Assembly (NCBI GenBank): GCA_963836015.1
Contig: CAWIIF010000004.1
Span: 310,001 to 374,000, forward strand
Source: CAWCDJ01 sp963836015
Lineage (GTDB): Bacteria; Acidobacteriota; Terriglobia; Bryobacterales; Bryobacteraceae
DNA: 64,000 nucleotides
Direction: 5' to 3'
In this document: positions 34,390 through 44,145 of the stretch, one piece after another
Position numbering within the stretch: position 1 is the first letter of the stretch
Layout of the letters: every line of letters starts with the position of its first letter
Program-made: the position numbers and the translations under genes
Notes under the pieces: model-generated
Seen by the model: the letters and a program-made list of their open reading frames with translations, nothing else
The model's database searches: none
Told to the model about the DNA's origin: nothing

Positions 34390-35925
34390 ATGCTTAGATT
34401 TTGCGTCGCTCTCCTGCTTGTGGCGGCATTCGCCTCGCCGGCGGAGAAGGCGCTTCCCCTGCGCTGGGTGTATATCTCCCGCAGCCTTCATTCGGACCAG
34501 GATGTCGAAGATATCCGGCAGATCGCCCGAACCGCATCGGAGAACGGCCTGAACGGCGTTCTTTTTGCGGCCGGCCTGGACTCCATCGACCTGAAGCCGC
34601 CCGAATACTTCACGCGGCTGGAGAAAGTAAAAGAGATCTTCCGCGAGAACAGCCTGGAGATGATCCCGAACGTATTCTCGGCCGGCTACGGCGGCGGCAT
34701 CCTGGCGCACGACAAGAACCTCGCCGAAGGTCTGCCGGTGAAAGACGCCGTGTACGTGGTGAAGGGCACGGAGGCGCGCATCGAGCCCGAAGTTCCGGTG
34801 GCGGACGGCGGACCCGCGGCGGAGGGCGTGTGGACCAGGGAGGTCGCGGTGCGGCCGTATCGCTGCTATCGCGTTACGTTTCGCGCCAAGACCGAGGGGT
34901 TGCCGGCGACGCGGCCGTTCAGTTCCGGAGCGTTCCGCCTGGACGTGCGCACCAGCGACCGGAGAAACCTCACGCCGTGGAACGCGCATGTCCCGCCGAC
35001 CACCGACTGGCGCGAGGTGCGCTGGGGATTCAACAGCCTTTGGTACGACAAGGTCCGGATCTCCATCGGTGCGCCGAACGCCCCTGCCGGTAAGGCCTGG
35101 GTGGACAGCGTCCGCGTCGAGGAGGTCGGGCTGTTAAACGTCCTGCGCCGCCCCGGAACGCCGATGACGGTGAGGGCCGCGGATTCCGGCACGATCTATA
35201 CCGAAGGGCGCGACTACGAGCGGGTGACGGACCCGCTCTTGAACTTCCGCTTCGATCACGATGGCCCCCCGATCCGGGTGGTGGCGGGCGGCCGGATCAA
35301 GGACGGAGAAAAGCTGCGAGTCAGTTACTATCACGGCTTCTCGATCAACGATGGCCAGACCACCGTTTGCATGGGCGAGCCCAAGACCTACGAGATCTGG
35401 CGCGACATGGCGCGGCGCATGCATGCGGCCGCGGCGCCGCCGCGCTACGTGCTGAGCATGGACGAGATCCGCGAAGGCGGGACGTGCGAAGCCTGCCGGG
35501 GACGCAACATGGGTCAACTGCTCGGGGAGTGCCTGACGCGCCAGTTCCAGATGCTGCGAGAGGTGAATCCGAAAGTGGACGTGTGGGTGTGGAGCGACAT
35601 GCTCGACCCCAACCACAACGCGCACGGGGATTATTACCTGGTGCAGGGCGACTACACGGGCTCGTGGAACCACATCCCCAAGGAGATGGGGATCGTGACG
35701 TGGTATTACGAGCGTCGCGCGCTGAGCCTGCCGTTTTTTTCGAAGCTGGGATTTCGGACGCTGGCCGGTGCTTACTACGACGCCGACACGCTGGACAATC
35801 CGCGGGCTTGGCTGGTGGACCTGGAGAAGACGCAGAACGCGCAAGGGATCTGCTACACAACATGGCAGAACAAGTACGCGCTGCTCGGCGATTTCGGCAA
35901 GCTGGTTTCCGGGGCCCCTATCTGA
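34390..35925 (+). CDS. Secreted GH20-like TIM-barrel protein
   Basis: 511 residues with a signal peptide. The barrel begins R-W-V-Y-I-S-R-S-L-H-S-D-Q-D and includes R-Y-V-L-S-M-D-E-I-R-E-G-G-T and V-D-V-W-V-W-S-D-M-L-D-P-N-H. A beta-sandwich insertion (about residues 130-330) splits the barrel. The architecture resembles family 20 glycosidase-related proteins; the D-E pair in S-M-D-E-I is at the position expected for catalysis. Substrate not predictable. Its end overlaps the convergent gene by 8 bp. Confidence 0.6.
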   Translation: MLRFCVALLLVAAFASPAEKALPLRWVYISRSLHSDQDVEDIRQIARTASENGLNGVLFAAGLDSIDLKPPEYFTRLEKVKEIFRENSLEMIPNVFSAGYGGGILAHDKNLAEGLPVKDAVYVVKGTEARIEPEVPVADGGPAAEGVWTREVAVRPYRCYRVTFRAKTEGLPATRPFSSGAFRLDVRTSDRRNLTPWNAHVPPTTDWREVRWGFNSLWYDKVRISIGAPNAPAGKAWVDSVRVEEVGLLNVLRRPGTPMTVRAADSGTIYTEGRDYERVTDPLLNFRFDHDGPPIRVVAGGRIKDGEKLRVSYYHGFSINDGQTTVCMGEPKTYEIWRDMARRMHAAAAPPRYVLSMDEIREGGTCEACRGRNMGQLLGECLTRQFQMLREVNPKVDVWVWSDMLDPNHNAHGDYYLVQGDYTGSWNHIPKEMGIVTWYYERRALSLPFFSKLGFRTLAGAYYDADTLDNPRAWLVDLEKTQNAQGICYTTWQNKYALLGDFGKLVSGAPI

Positions 35926-36934
35926 CGGTGGTGTCGACGACTTCGAAGTCGGAGCCTTTGACGCGCTCGAGGGTCTCGAGGCCTTTGAGACGGGCGTCCG
36001 GCGAGATGGACATCAGCCAGTCGCCGCCGTTATCGGCGACGAACATGCCGTACTTCTTGAGGCCTTCCAGAATAGCGCGGGCGTGGGGCGGGAAACCCGA
36101 CGTGTCGAAGTCCTTGCGCAGGCGCAGGCGCTCTCCCATGCGCGGGAGGTCGGGGTCGGTGAGGCGGCTGGCGAAGTGCGTGGCGGGGTGTACATAGGCG
36201 CGGCGGGAGCGGCGGACGGTGAAGCGCATGGCGTGCTCGACGAGGCCGCGCTCGCACTCGTCGTAGCGCACGGAGGCGGGAAAGATCGGGAGGCCGGCGG
36301 CATCGCCGGAAGTCCGGCCTTCCGGGCGCAGGGCGCCGGTGCGGAGGTCGAAGGTCGCCTCGTTGGAGGCCTGCCAGCCGGCGTCGGTTTTGCGCGCCTG
36401 CCAGAATTCGTAGAGCTTTCCGTTGATGGGGTCGACGATCAGCAGGTGCCGGTCGCCGGAGCCGTGGCGCTGAATGTCGTCGAGCGTCTGGCCGGGGCGT
36501 GCCATCGCACCCGTGTCCTCGTTATGGGCCAGCGGCCAGTTCTCGATCGGAGCGTTCTCGGCCACGGGGAAGGGGCCGGGATCGGACTCATCGGGATATA
36601 GCTGGATCTTCACCGGGATGCGGGGCTGATTCGGTGGCACGATCACGAAGTTCATGTCCAGGTTGTAGCCAAGGTGCTTGTCGGCGCCGATCGAGGCGAT
36701 GATGCGGGTCGAGTTGGCGAGAACCGGCAGCCTGGATATGTCCTGGTTCCAGGGATTCTCCGGAGGAAAGACCTGCAGCGCACTCAGGATGCGGTCGGCC
36801 TCCGGCGTCCCGAAGAGCACGGGTTGCGCAATTGCCGGCATTGGCGGCCGCTGGCGCTCCTGAGCCTGCTCCGCGAGAGTGGCGCCCGCCAGAGCCAGTG
36901 CCAGGAAAGTCGCTACTGCGTAAGTATTCCGCAT
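35918..36934 (-). CDS. Secreted protein of unknown function (338 aa)
   Basis: A signal peptide (A-V-A-T-F-L-A-L-A-L-A-G-A-T-L-A-E) is followed by a soluble domain with no family I can name. Notable segments: N-P-W-N-Q-D-I-S near residue 60, R-H-L-L-I-V-D-P-I-N-G-K-L-Y-E-F in the middle and the Arg-rich M-R-F-T-V-R-R-S-R-R-A-Y-V-H-P-A-T-H. Similar W/N/D/H-rich segments occur in secreted proteins of soil bacteria. Divergent from the Oar-like receptor across 171 bp. Confidence 0.65.
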   Translation of the reverse strand: MRNTYAVATFLALALAGATLAEQAQERQRPPMPAIAQPVLFGTPEADRILSALQVFPPENPWNQDISRLPVLANSTRIIASIGADKHLGYNLDMNFVIVPPNQPRIPVKIQLYPDESDPGPFPVAENAPIENWPLAHNEDTGAMARPGQTLDDIQRHGSGDRHLLIVDPINGKLYEFWQARKTDAGWQASNEATFDLRTGALRPEGRTSGDAAGLPIFPASVRYDECERGLVEHAMRFTVRRSRRAYVHPATHFASRLTDPDLPRMGERLRLRKDFDTSGFPPHARAILEGLKKYGMFVADNGGDWLMSISPDARLKGLETLERVKGSDFEVVDTTVR

Positions 36935-37105
36935 GGCTTGATTCTAGCCGAATCACATGCGTTTGACCGAAATTCCGGCCGGGGGGTTGCCGGGCGCAAG
37001 CAGACAAAAGCGTCTATTTCTATCTTTTCTCTTGCTTTCCTCCCGTCGTCGTGATAGCGTCTTGGCGAAGATTCCTTGCAACGAAGGTCCTAACGGGAGG
37101 ATTGC

Positions 37106-40100
37106 ATGAGGTTAGTCCTCAAGAGGGAGTATCGGAAACGAAACTCCGGCGGAAACCCGAAGTTCCTGTTTGCAGTTGGCGCCATACCATTGATTCTAAT
37201 GGTGGTGCTTCTTGCCACCGCTGGTTGGTCCCAATCCAGTAACGGCAGCGTGCGCGGGATCGTTCAAGACCCGACGACCGCGGTCATTCCAAATGTCACC
37301 GTGGTATTGACCAATACGGCAACCGGTGTCGAGCTCAAAACGGTGAGCAACGGGGCAGGGATCTACGTGTTTCCCTCCGTAATTGCCGGTCCATACAAAA
37401 TAACGGCCGAATTTGCCGGCATGAACCAGTTTGAAGCCACTCTCCAGGTGCAGACGCAGGGGTCTGCCTCTGTGGCGATCACATTTCAGCCAGCGGGAAC
37501 GAAGACCATAGTGGAAGTGAAGGACGTGACCCCCGTAGTCGTCTCGGATACGGCTTCCCTGGGATACACGCTCGAACGGACACGCATCGAGCAGTTGCCG
37601 ATCAACGGCCGGAACGTCATGACCCTGATGAACACGGTCCCGGGCGTGACGTTCGATACCGACGGCAACCTGCGGACCTTTGGCGGCCGCGTTGGGACGC
37701 ACGATGTCGTCCTGGACGGCGCCGCCCTGACCGACGAGGTATACGGCGGCGGCACCGTAAACCGTCCGCCCGGCCTGGACAGCATCCAGGAGTTTACCGT
37801 GGAGGTCAACTCGAGCTCCGCCAAGTACTCGCGGCCGACGAACGTCATCCTGACCACCAAGAGCGGCACGAACGGGATACACGGCTCGCTCTTCGAGACC
37901 AACCGCGACTACGGCTATGGCGTGGCGCGCGCCCGCGATAACTTCACCAACACCGCGGCGAAGCTGATCCGCAACGAATATGGCGGCACCGTGGGCGGGC
38001 CGGTATTCATCCCCAAGGTGTACAACGGCAAGAACAAGAGCTTTTGGTTCTTCTCCTACGAAGGCTTTAAGCAGCGCACCGGCGCCTTCGCCAACTACAA
38101 GGTCCCCACCGATGCCATGCGCAACGGCGATTTCTCGGGCCTGGTGAACTCGGCCGGAACTTTGTCGGTCATCTACGATCCGCTCACCACTCAATCGGCG
38201 GCCAACAATTATGTCCGCGAGCCCTTCAACTACAACGGCAAGCTCAACAGCATCGACCCCGCGCGGATCAGCCCGCTGATGAAATACATCTACAGCATCT
38301 TGCCGGAGCCGAATATACCCGGCGTAAATCCGCTGATCGCCAATAACTACAGCGCACCCAATCCGAACATCCAGAACCAGTACACCTATTCCATGCGGTT
38401 CGATCAGCGTATCACGGACAAGGACCTGGTGTACGGCCGCATTACCAAGGCCGACGGGAGCACCTATCGCCCCGCTTCGGGCGGCGTCCCCACGCTCGAT
38501 GGATTCGGCAATTCCCGCTCCGACACGTACCCCAACGAGAGTCTGTCTCTGGACTGGACCCGCACCATATCGGCATCCTTTGTGAACGAGTTCACGTTCA
38601 GCGCCAGCCGGACGGTCTCGACGCAATTCTCCGGCGATCCCACCGTGAATTACGCCGCCAAACTGGGCCTGCCCAACCCGAACGGCGTGCCGGGCTACCC
38701 GGTGATCAACAACATCGGAGTGGGCACCGGGAGAAGCAACTACTTCCAGCCGACGAACTGGAACCTGCGGTATTTCAACTACTTCATCCTGGAGGACAAC
38801 GTCACCAAGGTGAAGGGGAAGCACGAGATCCAGTTCGGCATCCATCTGCGTGAAGACCGGAATAACTGGACGCCGCAGCAGCAGCGCACCGCCGGCGCGG
38901 AGACCTTCCAGGCCATTACGACCGCCCTGTACGACCCCAAGAAGAGCACCGCCACCAATCGGGTGTCTACGCTGAACACGGGCAATGTGGCGGCGGCGGC
39001 CTACCTGGGATATGCCAATTACGAAGTTCGCGTCAATAAGGGCCGGTACTACTTCCGCCAGAACGAAAATACCGCCTATATCCAGGACAACTACCAGGTC
39101 ACCCCGCGCCTGAAGTTGAACCTGGGCCTGCGCTGGCAGTTTACCCCTTACCCCAGCGACAAGTACAACATCTTTTCCAGCTTCGACCCCAAGAACATGG
39201 CGATTGTCATGGGCCAGGATTTCAACACGCTCTACCGGGTGGGAGCAACCAGCCCGGCGCTGGTTGCGGCCTTGACTGCCGCCGGCGCCAAGTTCGAGAC
39301 GCCGCAGCAGGCCGGCCTGCCCGCCAAGATGGTCTACAACAACTACCACGACATAGGTCCACACCTTGGGTTCGCCTACCGTGCCTTCGACGGACCCAAG
39401 AGCTTCGTCCTCCGCGGCGGGATGAGCGAGAACTACTTCTGGGTTCCGGCATACGGCTGGAATGACACCATGCGGAACAACGCGCCGTTTGCCGGCTTTT
39501 ACCAGAACTACTCGCTAACGGTGGCCCAGCAGTCGCCCGACCACCTGCCGAACTATGGGCTGGTCAGCGTTCCCACGGTCGTCGCCGGAAAGAACAGCGC
39601 AAACGTAGTCAACTTCAACAACCCAACGGGAATCACCATCGGCGAAGATGCCTTCCGCTCCGCATACTTCAGTCCCCATCAGCCCAGCTCCCGGGTATGG
39701 GATTGGAACCTGACTCTGGAAAAGCAGGTCATGCCGGAGACGCTCGTGCGGATCGCCTATGTGGGTAATCACTCCACTCACCTCGACAGCTACGCCCAAA
39801 CGAACGCTCCGATTCCGGACTACGTCTGGGTGACCACCAAGCACATTTCGCCGCCCACTGATGACAATGCCAGCGCCGAGAAACGGCCCTTGAGCGGTAC
39901 CACTTACCCCTATGGCGACCTGAACGAATTCGGTAAGGATGGCTGGGGCTGGTCGAACGGCATTCAGTTCGAGGCCGAGCGCCGGTTTTCGAAGGGCGTC
40001 GCATTCCAGCTGATGTACATGTTCGTCAATTCCACTAAGGCCGGCAGCCATGGCTGGTATTACGATTCGTCGGTTACCCCGGTGAGCACGTTCCTCCCCA

Positions 40101-40927
40101 ACACCGTCCCCGCCGATTACCAGCAGAGAATGAGGCTGCTCCTGTACGCGCGCGATACCACCGTCCCGCAACACGAAATCCGGTGGAACTGGCTCGTGGA
40201 CCTGCCGTTCGGCAAGGGTAAACTGCTTGGCAGGAACGCCGGCGGAGTACTCAATCAAATCGTGGGCGGCTGGCAGGTCAGCGGCCTGGGCCGCTGGAAC
40301 ACCAACTGGAACACGCTGCCGACGGATATGTATCCGACCGGCGTGCCGGTGCAGTACTACGGCCACAAGTACCCCATCCAGGATTGCCGCAGCGGGAGCT
40401 GCCTGCCCGGCTACCTGCTGTGGAACGGCTACATCCCGGCGCATCAGATCAACAGCCACGATCCAGCGACCGGGAAGCCGAACGGGGTCATGGGGGTCCC
40501 GGCGGATTACAAGCCCGCGGCATCGCCGCTATGGCCCTACCCGGCGGACTATAACAGCCGTAGCGGGGATACCGACCCGAACTATGACTATTACGGTTCG
40601 AACATCGGCTTCCTCCCGGTGACCGACAGCAGCACGCCTTACCAGATAGACCTTACGCCCTACAACTCAGGTTCCCCGGCCGGCAGCCCTCTATCTGCCT
40701 GGAACAACCAGCCGATGCTGACCACCAACCTGTGGAATGTCGATGCATCCGTGTTCAAGACTTTCTCCATCAAGGAGAGGGTGAAGTTCCGCCTCCAGAT
40801 CGACTTCTTCAACGTGTTCAATGTGCCGGGCAACTCTTTTTCAACCGGCGATGACGGACTGGCCCTTACGTACACCAACCAGAACAGTCCGCGCACGATG
40901 CAGCTTTCCGGACGGCTGAGCTGGTAG
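37106..40927 (+). CDS. Oar-like TonB-dependent receptor
   Basis: 1,273 residues, intact. GGGAGGA lies 6 bases before the ATG. A long signal peptide (hydrophobic part at about 22-38) leads to a carboxypeptidase-regulatory-like domain (about 45-130; G-I-V-Q-D-P-T-T-A-V-I-P), then the plug (Q-L-P-I-N-G-R-N at about 165, T-T-K-S-G-T-N-G-I-H-G-S at about 250) and a barrel that ends in Q-L-S-G-R-L-S-W with a terminal aromatic residue. No classical TonB box is obvious. Outer-membrane import or surface binding of a large substrate. A stem-loop terminator follows directly. Confidence 0.92.
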   Translation: MRLVLKREYRKRNSGGNPKFLFAVGAIPLILMVVLLATAGWSQSSNGSVRGIVQDPTTAVIPNVTVVLTNTATGVELKTVSNGAGIYVFPSVIAGPYKITAEFAGMNQFEATLQVQTQGSASVAITFQPAGTKTIVEVKDVTPVVVSDTASLGYTLERTRIEQLPINGRNVMTLMNTVPGVTFDTDGNLRTFGGRVGTHDVVLDGAALTDEVYGGGTVNRPPGLDSIQEFTVEVNSSSAKYSRPTNVILTTKSGTNGIHGSLFETNRDYGYGVARARDNFTNTAAKLIRNEYGGTVGGPVFIPKVYNGKNKSFWFFSYEGFKQRTGAFANYKVPTDAMRNGDFSGLVNSAGTLSVIYDPLTTQSAANNYVREPFNYNGKLNSIDPARISPLMKYIYSILPEPNIPGVNPLIANNYSAPNPNIQNQYTYSMRFDQRITDKDLVYGRITKADGSTYRPASGGVPTLDGFGNSRSDTYPNESLSLDWTRTISASFVNEFTFSASRTVSTQFSGDPTVNYAAKLGLPNPNGVPGYPVINNIGVGTGRSNYFQPTNWNLRYFNYFILEDNVTKVKGKHEIQFGIHLREDRNNWTPQQQRTAGAETFQAITTALYDPKKSTATNRVSTLNTGNVAAAAYLGYANYEVRVNKGRYYFRQNENTAYIQDNYQVTPRLKLNLGLRWQFTPYPSDKYNIFSSFDPKNMAIVMGQDFNTLYRVGATSPALVAALTAAGAKFETPQQAGLPAKMVYNNYHDIGPHLGFAYRAFDGPKSFVLRGGMSENYFWVPAYGWNDTMRNNAPFAGFYQNYSLTVAQQSPDHLPNYGLVSVPTVVAGKNSANVVNFNNPTGITIGEDAFRSAYFSPHQPSSRVWDWNLTLEKQVMPETLVRIAYVGNHSTHLDSYAQTNAPIPDYVWVTTKHISPPTDDNASAEKRPLSGTTYPYGDLNEFGKDGWGWSNGIQFEAERRFSKGVAFQLMYMFVNSTKAGSHGWYYDSSVTPVSTFLPNTVPADYQQRMRLLLYARDTTVPQHEIRWNWLVDLPFGKGKLLGRNAGGVLNQIVGGWQVSGLGRWNTNWNTLPTDMYPTGVPVQYYGHKYPIQDCRSGSCLPGYLLWNGYIPAHQINSHDPATGKPNGVMGVPADYKPAASPLWPYPADYNSRSGDTDPNYDYYGSNIGFLPVTDSSTPYQIDLTPYNSGSPAGSPLSAWNNQPMLTTNLWNVDASVFKTFSIKERVKFRLQIDFFNVFNVPGNSFSTGDDGLALTYTNQNSPRTMQLSGRLSW

Positions 40928-40951
40928 CCTGACGCGAGCGGTACTTGGAAG

Positions 40952-40985
40952 AACCCGGAATCGCCCTCGGCGGTTCCGGGTTTTC
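40952..40985 (+). terminator. Rho-independent terminator after the Oar-like receptor
   Basis: AACCCGGAA (40952-40960) and TTCCGGGTT (40974-40982) form a perfect 9-bp stem around a 13-base loop, followed by TTTTC. It lies 25 bp after the receptor stop codon. Confidence 0.85.
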
Positions 40986-41066
40986 TTGTATCAGGGCACG
41001 GCTTCAGCGGCGCTGCAGTCTTGCTGAGCCATCGTCATCGTCCGACAATCGATACAGGAAACCTTC

Positions 41067-41942
41067 TTGACCAATCGTGCCAGCCTCACTGCGGAGTACA
41101 TGGCGCTTTTCCGTGCCCTCGAATCGTCTCGCCCTGCCGGTTCGCGCTTGTTTAGTGACTCGGACGCTTCCCTCTTCCTGTGCGGATGGCGGAAGTGGCT
41201 CCCTCGATTGGCCACCTTGCCAGCCGGGCGCCGGATTGCGGAGAAGTTACTTGATCGAGCATCCCCAGGTGCAAGAGCAGCGGGCGTGGCCCGTACCAAA
41301 TGGATCGACGACGAAGCCACGGTCGCACTGCAGACCGCAACGCAGCTCGTCTTACTCGGGGCTGGGTTCGATATGCGCGCGTTTCGCCTGCTCTTGGCGA
41401 CACGCGTCCGCACTTTTGAGTTGGACCATCCGGAAACTTCACTTTCCAAACAGGCAATCCTGAAGAGCGCACGGCGAGCGCTGCCCGAGCGCATCCGGTA
41501 TATCTTTGTCGACTTCAATCGACAATCAATCGCTGAGGTCCTCCGTAACGCCGGTTTCGACGACTCACTACCTGCCTGTTGGATCTGGGAAGGCGTCACC
41601 AATTACCTGACCGCGGAAGCCGTTGACCGCTCCTTGGGGCAAATTGGAGAGACGGCGGCCGAAGGGAGCATTCTCCTCTTCACTTACATCGACCGCGCAG
41701 TCCTCGACAAACCGGAAAGCTTCTTCGGTGCGCGGAAGCTGATTGACAGGCTCCGATCCTACGGGGAGCCGTGGACCTTTGGGCTTGATCCTGGCAAAGT
41801 TGGGTCGTATCTTGCGACTCGACGTTTCGAGTTACTCAAAGATGTGAGCGTCGCCGATGTATGGAAGTGTGCAGGCCGATCAAGTCTGGAGCCGCATGGC
41901 TATGAATTTTACCGGCTCGCCTCCGCTCGCGTCGGTCGATGA
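41067..41942 (+). CDS. Class I SAM-dependent methyltransferase, TIGR00027/LCM-like
   Basis: 291 residues from a TTG start with AGGAAA upstream. Family signatures: R-T-K-W-I-D-D-E near residue 76, V-L-L-G-A-G-F-D-M-R-A-F-R (SAM-binding loop), F-E-L-D-H-P-E-T, and W-I-W-E-G-V-T-N-Y-L. These belong to the leucine-carboxyl-methyltransferase-like group whose substrates are mostly small molecules or unknown. It stands alone; base use looks somewhat less GC-biased than the neighbouring genes, which may hint at transfer. Confidence 0.85.
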   Translation: MTNRASLTAEYMALFRALESSRPAGSRLFSDSDASLFLCGWRKWLPRLATLPAGRRIAEKLLDRASPGARAAGVARTKWIDDEATVALQTATQLVLLGAGFDMRAFRLLLATRVRTFELDHPETSLSKQAILKSARRALPERIRYIFVDFNRQSIAEVLRNAGFDDSLPACWIWEGVTNYLTAEAVDRSLGQIGETAAEGSILLFTYIDRAVLDKPESFFGARKLIDRLRSYGEPWTFGLDPGKVGSYLATRRFELLKDVSVADVWKCAGRSSLEPHGYEFYRLASARVGR

Positions 41943-42140
41943 CAACCCGCTCCAGCGAGATGGTCGGTATTTCGGAAGGAATCCAGATGAGTGTGAAGCC
42001 CCCAAGTCATAGAGCTGCGCTCCTGCCGCCGCGGACCACGACTACTTCCAGCTCAGCGACCGGCTCCGCTGCGCCTGCTGGAACTCGACCTAATCACTCA
42101 CTTGGCAAACCGCCCGAGGCGGAATCAGACGAATCGGATA

Positions 42141-44114
42141 TTACCGCACGCTTTCCAGTTCCTTCCGAACCTGCGGGATCACCTGACGGTATTCCCGGCT
42201 CCCAGACCGGGCGGTAAGGAACGCTTCGAAGGCCGCGCGGGCGCGCGCATTATCCCCGGCCATCTTGTAGAACCGGCCGAGATTCAACTGATAGGTTGGG
42301 TCGAGCCGGGCGGCCTTCTCGAAATAGCTCTGCGCCGCCGCTACGTCGCCTTTTTGGAAGGCTGCCATCCCGAGTTCGTTATAGGCGGGGGCATATTCCT
42401 CGCCCGATTGCAGAATCGCGTTCAGAGCTTGCTGGGATTCCTCCATCCTGCCGGCCTGGCGATAGGCCACGGCCAGATTCTCGAGGCTTTCGTAATCCGA
42501 GGGGTTCAGTTGGGTCGCGGTCTCCAACAGGGTGATGGCTTCCTTACTCTTTCCCTGGCGCAAATAGAGACTGCCCAGCCGGGAGTATAGCCACGCCGCA
42601 TGGACGCCTTTGCGGAGCGCATCGTTATACAGTTGCATCGCCTCTGCGAGGCGTCCGCCTTCCGCGTACAGGTTGCCCAGGCCGTTATACAGGGCGGGGT
42701 CGGCGGGGTCTTTGGCGATGGCTTGGCGCAGGCTCGAGACCCGCTCGGGGACGGGCGCGCCCGAATCTACCCCGAGGTGCAGCAGGCGGAGTACTTCGAG
42801 CTGGTCCTTCGGGTCCGTCCCTTTGCCCGTCAATTCAGCCGCCTCGGTGGACGATCCGCCCAGGTACCCGAGCGACTTTAACTGCTGCAGCGTGCGCGGG
42901 TCCATGGCGGCGGGCGCGAGCTTCTCTGCGCTTCCGGCGATGGCGTTGAGTTTGGCCTCGAGGTTCTGCGCTTCCGCCGGATGGGCGGCGATGACGTTGG
43001 TGGTTTCGCCGGGGTCCTGAACCAGATCGTAGAGTTCGGGCCTGGGCGCGCGGATGTACTTCCAGCGGTTGGTGCGCATCGCGCGCAGCTCGGCCCAACC
43101 CATGTTGAGCTTGGGGAACAAGGTCTCGGCATACGAGTAGGTTGTCGGAACGTCTTTGCCGCCGAAGGAGGGCTCCAGGCTGGTGCCCTGCACGCCCGCG
43201 GGAGCCTTACCGCCCACCAACTCCAGGATGGTGGGGAGCAGATCGATGGTTCGCGCCTGCTGCTTCACGCGGACACCCTTGGGTACCGGCCCCCCGCTCA
43301 ACAGGAAGGCGATGCGCAGGGTGGAGTCGTAGAGAAAGACCCCGTGCGTGTACTCGCCGTGCTCGGAGAGGCTCTCTCCGTGATCCGACAACACTGCGAC
43401 CAGCGTATCCGCCGGCGGGGCTTTTCGGGCGACGGCTTCGAGCAGGCGCCCGATCTGCTGGTCCGTGTAAGCGATCTCGCCGTCATAGGGGCGATCTTTG
43501 TACTTCTCGCGAAAGGGCACGGGCGGATCGTAAGGGAAGTGCGGATCGTACAGATGGGCCCAAAGGAAGAAGGGCTTGCCCGACTGCGCATCCATCCATT
43601 TCACGGCCCGTGTCACCACCTCTTCGGCGCGGCGCTCGGGTTCGGCCAGGGCGGAGGCGCCGGCGGCGGTGGGCATTTCGTCATCGTAGACGGCGAAGCC
43701 TTGGTTCAGGCCGAACCGCCTTTTCAGCACCGAGGAGCCGATGAAGGCCGCGGTGTCCCACCCCTGCTGCTGAAGAATGGTTGCCAGTGTGGTCTGCGAC
43801 GGAGGTAGGACAAAACCTCCGGTGTTGCGGACCTTGTGGACGGTGGGGTAGACGCCGGTCATCATGCTGGCGTGGGAGGGGCCGGTGAGGGGAGCGGGCG
43901 CGGAGGCGTTTTCGAAGAGCACACCCTGCCGGGCGAGGGCGTCGAGGTTGGGAGTCTCGATGCGGGAGTAGCCGTAGCAGGCGAGGTGGTCGGCACGGAG
44001 CGTATCGATGGTCACGAGCAGGATATTGAAGTGCTTCGGCGCCGGCGGGCGGGCGGATTTACACGAGCAGAGGGCGACCAGGGCGACGAGGCAGAGGCGA
44101 TGGCTCGGCGACAT
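42141..44114 (-). CDS. Sulfatase-superfamily hydrolase with C-terminal TPR repeats (Thr nucleophile)
   Basis: 657 residues. A short signal with C-S-C suggests a lipoprotein. The alkaline-phosphatase-type core (about 28-430) has Asp37 (T-I-D-T-L-R-A-D) as metal ligand, the nucleophile site T-G-P-S-H at 77-81, L-Y-D-P-H-F-P-Y and L-S-D-H-G-E-S-L. True sulfatases need C/S-x-P-S/A-R with Cys or Ser turned to formylglycine; Thr77 cannot do this, so a phosphodiesterase or phosphoethanolamine-transferase-like reaction is more likely. Residues about 455-650 are five or six TPRs. Last gene of the long operon, 31 bp after the BNR gene. Confidence 0.82.
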   Translation of the reverse strand: MSPSHRLCLVALVALCSCKSARPPAPKHFNILLVTIDTLRADHLACYGYSRIETPNLDALARQGVLFENASAPAPLTGPSHASMMTGVYPTVHKVRNTGGFVLPPSQTTLATILQQQGWDTAAFIGSSVLKRRFGLNQGFAVYDDEMPTAAGASALAEPERRAEEVVTRAVKWMDAQSGKPFFLWAHLYDPHFPYDPPVPFREKYKDRPYDGEIAYTDQQIGRLLEAVARKAPPADTLVAVLSDHGESLSEHGEYTHGVFLYDSTLRIAFLLSGGPVPKGVRVKQQARTIDLLPTILELVGGKAPAGVQGTSLEPSFGGKDVPTTYSYAETLFPKLNMGWAELRAMRTNRWKYIRAPRPELYDLVQDPGETTNVIAAHPAEAQNLEAKLNAIAGSAEKLAPAAMDPRTLQQLKSLGYLGGSSTEAAELTGKGTDPKDQLEVLRLLHLGVDSGAPVPERVSSLRQAIAKDPADPALYNGLGNLYAEGGRLAEAMQLYNDALRKGVHAAWLYSRLGSLYLRQGKSKEAITLLETATQLNPSDYESLENLAVAYRQAGRMEESQQALNAILQSGEEYAPAYNELGMAAFQKGDVAAAQSYFEKAARLDPTYQLNLGRFYKMAGDNARARAAFEAFLTARSGSREYRQVIPQVRKELESVR

Positions 44115-44145
44115 GCGCCTACGGTAGCACAGCGCGGCGCCGGGC

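Noticed and set aside
41939..42217. 92-codon plus-strand frame after the methyltransferase
   Set aside because: Ser/Thr/Pro-rich, overlaps the methyltransferase stop and the end of the convergent sulfatase gene; no domain or ribosome site.
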